From NCBI GenBank assembly GCA_009781185.1, contig WQYP01000001.1, forward strand, positions 21,148 through 85,147: a stretch of 64,000 nucleotides of DNA, read 5' to 3'. The translations under genes and the position numbers were made by a program. Below are positions 18,598 through 26,070 of the stretch, one piece after another (position 1 is the first letter of the stretch; the number at the start of each line of letters is the position of its first letter). Below the pieces are notes generated by a model. That model was given only the letters and a program-made list of their open reading frames with translations, was not told the DNA's origin and made no database searches. The stretch comes from Phycisphaerales bacterium. GTDB lineage: Bacteria; Planctomycetota; Phycisphaerae; WQYP01.

Positions 18598-18614
18598 CAT
18601 ATGTGACACATATG
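18598..18614. promoter_or_regulatory. Perfect 8-bp-arm palindrome, candidate operator
   Basis: catatgtg-a-cacatatg. Confidence 0.75.
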
Positions 18615-18620
18615 TGTTTA

Positions 18621-18644
18621 CTAGATCACATCCAAATGATCTAG
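18621..18644. promoter_or_regulatory. Perfect 8-bp-arm inverted repeat, candidate operator
   Basis: ctagatca-N8-tgatctag. Confidence 0.75.
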
Positions 18645-18739
18645 CAAATTTACCCCTTGGTGGCAAATAAGAGGTGTACGCAACGCATCCTGACGTACCG
18701 ATGCAGGTCCGCTTTATGCGTGAATCGGAGTACCGATAA

Positions 18740-19039
18740 ATGTCCGTCACCTCATTCACTCTTCAGATGCCACGCAATCGGTTGCAGCAGACTTTTGACG
18801 AGATCGAAAGTGTCCGTCGGTCGGCGAGCCAGCGTCATCTGTGTTTGTTGGAAGTATGGAAACGGCCCGGTCATACCGCTGCGGAGATCGCGACGTTGAC
18901 GGGGTTGGCGAGGTATGTTCCGTCGCGGCGGTTGCCGGAGTTGAGGCAGTCGGGGCAGATCAAGTGTGGCCCCGAACGAGAGTGTGCGGTCACGGGTAAT
19001 CCGAGCATGACATGGTTTCCGTGTGTGGAGAACAATTGA
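18740..19039 (+). CDS. Winged-helix-like DNA-binding protein
   Basis: 99 aa; CLLEVWKRPGHTAAEIATLTGLARYVPSRRLPELRQSGQI resembles MarR/wHTH. Confidence 0.6.
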   Translation: MSVTSFTLQMPRNRLQQTFDEIESVRRSASQRHLCLLEVWKRPGHTAAEIATLTGLARYVPSRRLPELRQSGQIKCGPERECAVTGNPSMTWFPCVENN

Positions 19040-19620
19040 TGAGCCGTTGTGAGTTATCTCAGGAAATGATCGATTACGTCACGGAGTGTACTTTGATCCG
19101 GGCCAGGCAGGCGGTTCGGCGAGTACGCAATCTTGGGGACGTGAAGGATGTTCAGCAGGATTTGTTGCTGGATATTTTGCAGCGACTGCCGAATTTTGAT
19201 GGCGAGCGGGCAGATATCAAGACGTTCATCAGTCGCCTGGTTGATAACAAGGTTGCCAGCATGATCGACACGTTTCGACGTGCTCGGCGGAGAGGGGAAG
19301 GGGTTGGGCCGTCGGTGGATGACTGGGTGCTCGATGAGGATGGCGAATGGATACGGCGGGATGGGGTGATGGACGCGGAGTTGCTTCGTGCTCATCGAGG
19401 AGTGGATTCACGGAGCGCCGAGGAGACGGTGAATCTCAAGGCGGATGTTGCGGCGGTGATGGCGAAGCTGCCTGAGGAGTTGCGGGAGTTGTGTGTGCAG
19501 TTACAGACGCATGGGCCTTGGGAGCTGATTCAGGGGGGGAAGGCCAGTGCGGTTCTTTACAAGCAGATGGCGGAGATTCGAGAGGCGTTCCGCGAAGCAC
19601 AACTTGACCTGTATCAGTGA
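19039..19620 (+). CDS. Phage-encoded sigma-70-like factor
   Basis: ARQAVRRVRNLGDVKDVQQDLLLDILQRLPNFDGERADIKTFISRLVDNKVASMIDTFRRARR resembles sigma region 2. Confidence 0.75.
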   Translation: MSRCELSQEMIDYVTECTLIRARQAVRRVRNLGDVKDVQQDLLLDILQRLPNFDGERADIKTFISRLVDNKVASMIDTFRRARRRGEGVGPSVDDWVLDEDGEWIRRDGVMDAELLRAHRGVDSRSAEETVNLKADVAAVMAKLPEELRELCVQLQTHGPWELIQGGKASAVLYKQMAEIREAFREAQLDLYQ

Positions 19621-19623
19621 ATT

Positions 19624-20466
19624 TTGAATTTCGACAAAACGTTTCGGAGATCGAACATGGAACTGGATATTGATTTGGGCATTCTGGGAGTCGAGTCGGC
19701 TGAGGAGTATCACGCTCAGGCTGCTCGGAATCTCAGTAGTCATCAGTTGCTGGATTTTATGAAGTGCCCGTGGTTGCATCGGAAGAAGGCGATTGGGTTG
19801 ATCGGGAATAGTGACTCGGTTAGCTACTTTGTTGGGAGAGCGGCACATGTGCGGATTCTGGAGGGGCGGGAGAACTATATACAGGCGTATGCTTTGGGGG
19901 GACCGATCAATCCGAAAACCAACAAACATTATGGTGCGAATACCAACGCATTTAGGGAGTGGGCAGAGGAACAAGGGAAGCCGGTATTGTCGCAGGATCA
20001 GGTGGATTTGATTGAGCAGATGGCGGCGGGGGTGGCGATGAATGATGAGGCCACGGACCTGTTACTTTATGGACGGAGTGAGGGGGTCGTGCGGGTGAAG
20101 TATTGCGGGACGCCGTGCCAGATTCGGATTGATTGGCTGCATCCTCATCGTGGCATCGTGGACTTCAAGACCTGTGATGATCTCACTTGGTTTGAAGCGG
20201 ATGCGAAGCGATATGGGTATGCAAAGCAGATGGCGTTTTATCAAGCGGTTTTGGCACAAGCGCTCGGCGGTGTGATGGTGCCGGTGCATCTCGTCGCTAT
20301 CGAAAAGAAAGAACCGTTTCGCTGTGGTGTGTGGCGTGTCACGGACGACACGCTCGCCATCGCCCGGCAGGAAAACGAAGCGGCGATTCGTCGGTTTCTG
20401 AAGTGCCGCGAAACGGATGAATGGAAAACGGGTTACGAAGAAATCCGCATGTTGAACGTTGCATAA
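19624..20466 (+). CDS. PD-(D/E)XK nuclease superfamily protein (RecE/ExoVIII-like)
   Basis: 280 aa; LSSHQLLDFMKCPWLHRKK, CQIRIDWLHPHRGIVDFKTCDD, YAKQMAFYQAVL. Confidence 0.85.
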   Translation: MNFDKTFRRSNMELDIDLGILGVESAEEYHAQAARNLSSHQLLDFMKCPWLHRKKAIGLIGNSDSVSYFVGRAAHVRILEGRENYIQAYALGGPINPKTNKHYGANTNAFREWAEEQGKPVLSQDQVDLIEQMAAGVAMNDEATDLLLYGRSEGVVRVKYCGTPCQIRIDWLHPHRGIVDFKTCDDLTWFEADAKRYGYAKQMAFYQAVLAQALGGVMVPVHLVAIEKKEPFRCGVWRVTDDTLAIARQENEAAIRRFLKCRETDEWKTGYEEIRMLNVA

Positions 20467-20492
20467 CGCTTCTCTCTTCCCTTCCCCTCGCC

Positions 20493-20534
20493 CGCGCCCG
20501 TGCTCAGGCTGAGTTTCTTCGCCGCACGGGCGCG
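20493..20534. repeat. GC-rich intergenic hairpin
   Basis: cgcgcccgtgc-N20-gcacgggcgcg perfect 11-bp arms. Confidence 0.8.
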
Positions 20535-20536
20535 TT

Positions 20537-20602
20537 TGGCAGGCCCTGGTTGGGTAGCCGGAACCAATACTCCGGATTGCAGGTTCGATTCCTGTGACTG
20601 CC
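20537..20602 (+). other. tRNA-like element (possibly degenerate)
   Basis: ggcaggc...gcaggttcgattcctgtgactgcc: T-arm and 6/7 acceptor pairs, but the anticodon arm is non-canonical. Confidence 0.35.
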
Positions 20603-20636
20603 TTTGATTGAAACGTGTTTTACAGGAGATAGCTCG

Positions 20637-21458
20637 ATGACGCTTCAAAACATTCATCGCGGGAGAAAGCATTTGCCGCCACGGTTGCTGGTTTACGGCA
20701 CGGAAGGGATCGGGAAGACCACGCTCGCTGCTGCCGCGCCGTCGCCGATTTTTATTCCGACTGAGGATGGGCTGGACCAAATCGACTGTGCAAGTTTTCC
20801 GTTGGCGAAGAATCTCGCTGATGTCGAAACCGCACTACGCACTCTCATTCACGAGAAGCACGAATTCGAGACGGTTGTGATTGACTCGGCGGATTGGGCT
20901 GAGCGGTTGGTGTGGGACGCGCTGTGTGAACAGTACGGTGTGACGAGCATTGAGAAGGTCGATGGCGGCTACGCTCGTGGCTACACGCATGCTCTCACGC
21001 ATTGGCGGCGACTGTTGGCAGATCTGAATACGCTCCGCATCCAGCGTGGCATGTGCGTGATCCTTCTTGCACACGCCAAAGTCGAAAAGTTCGAAGATCC
21101 GGAGCACAGCCCCTACGACCGCTACTCACCGCGACTCCACAAACACGTCACGGCATTGTTGAGTGAGTGGAGCGATGCGGTGCTGTTTGCGACGCGGAAG
21201 ATCATCACGAAAACAGAGAGTGGCGGCTTTGGTCGCAATCGCACAACCGCTGCTGGTTTAGGGACAGACGGCGGGGAGCGAATCCTTCGTACCGTCGGTA
21301 GTCCCGCGTGTGTCGCCAAGAATCGTTACAGCTTGCCGTCGGAATTGCCACTGTCGTGGTCGGCGTTGATGCAGGCGATGAATCAGGAATCGAGTGCGCC
21401 GCTACGTCTGGCAGGCGCTGAAACCACTTCAAATACAGGAGAAACGAAGCATGGCTAA
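20637..21458 (+). CDS. Phage RecA-like ATPase / Sak4-type recombination protein (AAA)
   Basis: RLLVYGTEGIGKTTLAAAAPSPIFIPTEDGLDQID; typical phage nucleotide-binding protein between exonuclease and DUF669. Confidence 0.82.
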   Translation: MTLQNIHRGRKHLPPRLLVYGTEGIGKTTLAAAAPSPIFIPTEDGLDQIDCASFPLAKNLADVETALRTLIHEKHEFETVVIDSADWAERLVWDALCEQYGVTSIEKVDGGYARGYTHALTHWRRLLADLNTLRIQRGMCVILLAHAKVEKFEDPEHSPYDRYSPRLHKHVTALLSEWSDAVLFATRKIITKTESGGFGRNRTTAAGLGTDGGERILRTVGSPACVAKNRYSLPSELPLSWSALMQAMNQESSAPLRLAGAETTSNTGETKHG

Positions 21459-21912
21459 TCTGAATTTCAATGCACACGAAGTCGAACCGGCGACTGAATT
21501 TGAGCCGTTGCCGGCGGGTAAGTATTTGGCGGCGATCACGGAGTCGGAAATGAAGCCGACGAAAAGTGGTGGTGGCAGCTACCTGGAACTTACGTTTCAG
21601 ATTCTCGATGGGCCGTGTAAAGGTCGCAACGTTTGGGCGCGATTGAATTTGCAAAATCCAAGCCACACGGCGGTACAGATTGCGCGTGGTGAACTTTCGG
21701 CGCTTTGTCGGGCGGTCGGTGTGATGACACTGCGAGATAGTGTCGAATTGCACAATTTGCCGCTGGTGATCAGCGTCAAGCAAAAGAAGCGTGAAGACAA
21801 CGGGGAACTCACGAACGAGATCAAGGGTTACGAACCGAAGACCGCTGCGCCGGCTGTTGGTCAACCGCAGCAGGCACCGGTGACGAGCAACACGCCGCCG
21901 TGGAAGCGATGA
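21451..21912 (+). CDS. DUF669 family phage protein (ssDNA-binding-like)
   Basis: MANLNFNAHEVEPATEFEPLPAGKYLAAITESEMKPTKSGGGSYLELTFQILDG. Confidence 0.85.
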   Translation: MANLNFNAHEVEPATEFEPLPAGKYLAAITESEMKPTKSGGGSYLELTFQILDGPCKGRNVWARLNLQNPSHTAVQIARGELSALCRAVGVMTLRDSVELHNLPLVISVKQKKREDNGELTNEIKGYEPKTAAPAVGQPQQAPVTSNTPPWKR

Positions 21913-22002
21913 GGATTTTTTGTACGGAGCACTTCTCTCGCCTCCCGTCGGCGCGTTCTGTGCCGGCGGGAGGAGGGGGGGGCTTACTTGAGGACACGTT
22001 CT

Positions 22003-22398
22003 ATGTTGACGGCTTCGTTACCTTTTCCCCCGAGCGTCAATCGCCTTTGGCGTAAGTGGCGAGGACGCATGGTGCTCAGCCCCGAGGGGCGAAACTACCG
22101 CACGGCGGTTTGTGCGAGATTGGCGGGCAATGGGCCGCGTAAGCCGCCGTCGGGTGGGCGGATAGCGCTGTGCATGGATGCGTTCCCTCCCGATTTCAGA
22201 CGTCGCGATCTTGATAATTTAAACAAGAGTGTCGCTGATGCGCTCCAGGACGCGGCAGTTTATGAGGACGATTCGCTCATTGATTTGCTGCTGACAAGAC
22301 GACGCGAGGTCGTGGCGGGTGGGCGTATCGACGTGCGAGTTGATGAGCTTCCTTTAACAACGTGTCCGCTGTGCGGTTCTTTCATATCGAACAACTGA
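22003..22398 (+). CDS. RusA-like Holliday junction resolvase
   Basis: PPSVNRLWRKWRGRMVLSPEGRNYRTAV; RRRDLDNLNKSVADALQDAAVYEDDSLID. Confidence 0.88.
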   Translation: MLTASLPFPPSVNRLWRKWRGRMVLSPEGRNYRTAVCARLAGNGPRKPPSGGRIALCMDAFPPDFRRRDLDNLNKSVADALQDAAVYEDDSLIDLLLTRRREVVAGGRIDVRVDELPLTTCPLCGSFISNN

Positions 22399-22399
22399 G

Positions 22400-23341
22400 A
22401 TGCATATGAAAAAACAACCATTGAAAATTCTCTCTCTTGGCGCGGGTGTGCAGAGCACGGCGGTGCTGCTCATGAGTTGCCGGGGGATTCTGCCGAAGCT
22501 GGATGCGGCGATATTCGCCGACACACAGTGGGAGGCTCCGGCGGTCTACGAGCACTTGTCGTGGCTGGAAAACGAAGCGGCCAAGGCTGGAATTCCTGTG
22601 CATCGTGTGACTGCCGGAAGTCTGCGGAAGCATACGCTCGAAGGTTTTGTTCGGGGGAGTAAAAACGAAGGACGGCGATATGCGAGCATGCCGATGCATG
22701 TGCTTTCACCGGAAGGTGTGAGAGGCATTCTGCGGCGGCAATGCACAAGCGAGTTCAAGATAGGTCCGGTCGAGCGATTCATCCGCCGCGAATTGCTCGG
22801 TCTTGCAAAGGGACAAAAGGCTCCGAAGGACTGCGTGGAGCAGTGGTTCGGGATCAGTGCTGACGAATTGCGTCGAGTGCATGTCAGCAAGGCTCACTGG
22901 AAAACTCATGCTTATCCGCTTGTTGGGCTGATCGTCAAAGACCTCAATCGTTCCTACACCCGTGCCATGTGCATCGACTGGCTGGAGGAGCACTATCCCG
23001 GCCGTCACGTTCCACGATCAGCCTGTATTGGCTGCCCGTACCACAGCGATGACGAATGGTGGCAGATCAAAGGCGATCCCGATCTTTGGGCGGACGTCGT
23101 GGAAGTTGACGAAGCGATCCGGCATGCGGAAGGGATGAACGGGCAGGTCTTTCTTCATCGTTCGTGCCGCCCACTCAGGGAAGTGGACCTTCGAACGCCG
23201 GAAGAAAAAGGCCAGAGCGTTATGCCGTTCGCTCGGAAATGCCACGGCAGGAATGCCTCGGCAAAACGTAAACGGCAGCCAGATCGACGTCACCCGCCGG
23301 CGAGAAATCATCGCAGGCGGACGTATCAACGCGCGAGTTGA
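22400..23341 (+). CDS. PAPS reductase-like (adenine nucleotide alpha hydrolase) phage protein
   Basis: KILSLGAGVQSTAVLLMSCRG...FADTQWEAPAVYEHLSWLE...SACIGCPYHSDDEW. Confidence 0.8.
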   Translation: MHMKKQPLKILSLGAGVQSTAVLLMSCRGILPKLDAAIFADTQWEAPAVYEHLSWLENEAAKAGIPVHRVTAGSLRKHTLEGFVRGSKNEGRRYASMPMHVLSPEGVRGILRRQCTSEFKIGPVERFIRRELLGLAKGQKAPKDCVEQWFGISADELRRVHVSKAHWKTHAYPLVGLIVKDLNRSYTRAMCIDWLEEHYPGRHVPRSACIGCPYHSDDEWWQIKGDPDLWADVVEVDEAIRHAEGMNGQVFLHRSCRPLREVDLRTPEEKGQSVMPFARKCHGRNASAKRKRQPDRRHPPARNHRRRTYQRAS

Positions 23342-23387
23342 ACTTGTGTGCCCGCTGTGCGGGCGCGGATTACTGGAGAACGACTAA
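23253..23387 (+). CDS. 44-aa mini-ORF homologous to the C-terminal tail of the upstream RusA
   Basis: MPRQNVNGSQIDVTRRREIIAGGRINARVELVCPLCGRGLLEND vs RusA tail LIDLLLTRRREVVAGGRIDVRVDELPLTTCPLCGSFISNN; below ORF-track length cutoff. Confidence 0.55.
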   Translation: MPRQNVNGSQIDVTRRREIIAGGRINARVELVCPLCGRGLLEND

Positions 23388-23389
23388 CG

Positions 23390-24160
23390 ATGCCAAATAC
23401 CCGGACCATGCTCGCGTTTGCTGACGTTCACATCCCGCATCACAACCCACGGGCGCTGGAGGTATTTTGTCGTGCGGCAAAGCGCATCAAGCCGGACCTG
23501 ATCGTCTGCCTGGGCGATCTGCTTGATTGCGGACATTTTTCAACGCATCCGCCGACGTTTGGGATGCCAGAGTCTGATTACCTCGGCGATCTGCGACAGG
23601 CCAAGGCGCTGCTTGATCGGTTGCAGAAAGTTTGCGATCGGCTGGTGATGGTCGAGGGCAACCATGAATATCGCATCGACCGCTGGGCGGCGGCGACGGC
23701 GCAGGGACGCGGCACCTACTCGATGCTGGCTCCTCGTGTGCAACTGATGGATCACCGCCGCAATTGCAAGTACATCCCCTACGGAACTGTGTCCGGTGCG
23801 TACCCGCACTACGCGGTCAACTCCAGAATTGTGGCGGTTCACGGATGGTCCTGTGCCCGCCACGCAACCAAGCAGCATCTGGATATCAGCCAAGGGAAGA
23901 GCATCATCCACGGTCACACGCATCGCGCCGACGCCTGCATTGTTCAGGGCATCTGGTCGTCGGCCTCCGGCGGCGTGATCGAATCTCGCAGTGCCGGCTG
24001 CCTGTGTAAGCGTATCCCGCTCTATGGCACGGGTCGCCCCGTGGAGTGGGTCAACTCTTTTATCCTTGGTTATCTGGGGCGGCGAAGCGACACCCTCTAC
24101 ACCATTCCGATCATGGACAACCGCTGCATTCTGCCTGACGGCACTGAGGTCGCGGTGTGA
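23390..24160 (+). CDS. Calcineurin-like metallophosphoesterase
   Basis: FADVHIPHHN, IVCLGDLLDCGHF, VEGNHEYR, IIHGHTHRAD. Confidence 0.9.
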   Translation: MPNTRTMLAFADVHIPHHNPRALEVFCRAAKRIKPDLIVCLGDLLDCGHFSTHPPTFGMPESDYLGDLRQAKALLDRLQKVCDRLVMVEGNHEYRIDRWAAATAQGRGTYSMLAPRVQLMDHRRNCKYIPYGTVSGAYPHYAVNSRIVAVHGWSCARHATKQHLDISQGKSIIHGHTHRADACIVQGIWSSASGGVIESRSAGCLCKRIPLYGTGRPVEWVNSFILGYLGRRSDTLYTIPIMDNRCILPDGTEVAV

Positions 24161-24215
24161 GCCGGAGCGGAAATTCCACAGAAAAAATAGATCACTCAAG
24201 CAAAGGAAAGTAGCC

Positions 24216-25103
24216 ATGAACATTCAGATGCTCGAACTCGACAAAATCCGGATCGACGGCGACACACAACCGCGAGTGGCCATTGATGAATTTGTCGTCA
24301 GGCAATATGCCGCAGACATGGAGCGAGGGGAAGAATTCCCACCGGTCCATGTCATGTTCGATGGTGCGACCTACTGGCTGGTGGATGGTTTCCATCGGTA
24401 TCACGCACACAAGAAGTTGGCCAAAACCCAGGTTGCTGCCGAGGTTGCCACGGGGATGCAGACTGACGCGCAGTGGGAAAGTCTCACAGCCAATAAAACC
24501 CACGGACTACGCCGCACCAATGAAGACAAGATTAAAGCGGTCATCAAAGCGCTCAAGTTGAGGCCGAGGCATAGTGACAGTGTTATCGCAAAGCATGTGG
24601 GGGTTAGCGATAAAACGGTCACAAAATACCGCGAGTCCACGTCGCCCAGCCAAGCCCCAAAAACCGAACATAACCCTAGCGAGGTTCGGATTTCCGAACC
24701 TGAACCATCTGGTCAAGCTCAAAAACCCAAACATAACCCTAGCGAGGTTCGGAAATCCGAACCTGCCATGAAACTGTTCTCAGGATCAGATTCAAAATCC
24801 AAACGAATCGGCCAGGACGGCAAGAGATATCCCACCCGTCAGCGTCGCGTCAAGGCTGGCATATCTCCCCGCGCGGCTCCTGTCATTCGCGGATTGAGCA
24901 AGCCGCTGGAGAAAAAGACGCACATTGAGATGCCGCTGGACCCGGAAGCGGGGGCATTTGCTTTGGTAAGCCTGTTGGATCGTTCCTACGTTGAGCAACT
25001 CGTCATCAAGCTGACCGCCATCCTTGAAGGTCGTGGGGGGACGCCGCCGGCGCTTCGGGATTTGCCGCCAGGGCAGGTCGTCTCGTCGAGCGCCTATCAG
25101 TAA
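24216..25103 (+). CDS. ParB-like nuclease/HTH domain protein
   Basis: LDKIRIDGDTQPRVAIDEFVVRQYAADMERGEEFPPVHVMFDGATYWLVDGFHRYHAHKKL. Confidence 0.85.
   Translation: MNIQMLELDKIRIDGDTQPRVAIDEFVVRQYAADMERGEEFPPVHVMFDGATYWLVDGFHRYHAHKKLAKTQVAAEVATGMQTDAQWESLTANKTHGLRRTNEDKIKAVIKALKLRPRHSDSVIAKHVGVSDKTVTKYRESTSPSQAPKTEHNPSEVRISEPEPSGQAQKPKHNPSEVRKSEPAMKLFSGSDSKSKRIGQDGKRYPTRQRRVKAGISPRAAPVIRGLSKPLEKKTHIEMPLDPEAGAFALVSLLDRSYVEQLVIKLTAILEGRGGTPPALRDLPPGQVVSSSAYQ
24682..24701. repeat. 20-bp inverted repeat in ParB-like gene, copy 1
   Basis: aggttcgga-tt-tccgaacct. Confidence 0.9.
24745..24764. repeat. 20-bp inverted repeat in ParB-like gene, copy 2 (exact reverse complement of copy 1)
   Basis: aggttcgga-aa-tccgaacct, 63 bp after copy 1. 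Confidence 0.9.
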
Positions 25104-25162
25104 CCAATCACATCGTTTGTGAAATTGTTTTTCGGAATTTTCTTTTCAAGAAAGGTTTCGCC

Positions 25163-26065
25163 ATGTCCACGTTTGCTGCCACGTCTGTTGTTCCCGTTCC
25201 TCCGGCCTTGATTGCTGCGGGTAATTCACCTATGCCGGTACCTGCGGTAACGAAACCTGTTGCGCCGGCGAAGGAGCCGACTGCCAATCGTATGTTGATC
25301 ACGCCGGAGATGGCTCGTCGCTGGTTGGCGGACTGTAACGTCGCCAATCGTCACATGGTGCTGAGTTATTGTGAGCGTCTCGCCCGTGATATGAAGGAGG
25401 GGCGGTGGATACTGACGCATGAGGGGATCGCTTTTGATCCGCAAGGACGACTTTTAGATGGCCAGCAGCGGCTCCGTGCCATTGTGATCGCTGATGTAGC
25501 GGTGGAGATGTTCGTATGGCTCAACGTCACGCCCAAGGCGCTATTGGCGATCAACATCGGACGAAAACGTACATTGACGGATTCACTGTTACTCTCGTCA
25601 TCGGTAAGCAAGGTCAGTCCGCAGCATCTGGCCACGTTACGGGCGATGCTCGGTGGGTTTGGTGCTCGTCCGACTCTCACGACTGCTGAAGCGGCGGCGG
25701 AATATCAGAAGCATCGGGAGGCCATTGAGTTTGCTCATACGTTTCTGCCCAGTGGCCGGACGGTCAAGGGTATCACGCTCAGTTGCGTTCGTGCTGTGGT
25801 GTCGAGGGCTTATTACTCGGCGGACCTTGAGCGGCTCGGGGCTTTCTGTCAGATCTTGACGCAGGGGATGGCGAATCAGCCCAACCATCAGGTGGTGGTG
25901 ATGCTCTTCCAGTATTTGTTGAGAAATGCTGGCAGCGCACGCATGGATCGTGAACGGTACGTCAAGACAGCGTGGGCGTTGCAGGCGTTTTTACGTTACG
26001 AGCAGCCAGCCCGTCTCATGTCGAGTTCCCAGGAATTATTCCCGTTGGCTGACGAGGCGAAATAA
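25163..26065 (+). CDS. ParB/DGQHR-like phage protein
   Basis: LARDMKEGRWILTHEGIAFDPQGRLLDGQQRLRAIVIADVAVEMFVW. Confidence 0.65.
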   Translation: MSTFAATSVVPVPPALIAAGNSPMPVPAVTKPVAPAKEPTANRMLITPEMARRWLADCNVANRHMVLSYCERLARDMKEGRWILTHEGIAFDPQGRLLDGQQRLRAIVIADVAVEMFVWLNVTPKALLAINIGRKRTLTDSLLLSSSVSKVSPQHLATLRAMLGGFGARPTLTTAEAAAEYQKHREAIEFAHTFLPSGRTVKGITLSCVRAVVSRAYYSADLERLGAFCQILTQGMANQPNHQVVVMLFQYLLRNAGSARMDRERYVKTAWALQAFLRYEQPARLMSSSQELFPLADEAK

Positions 26066-26070
26066 CACCG

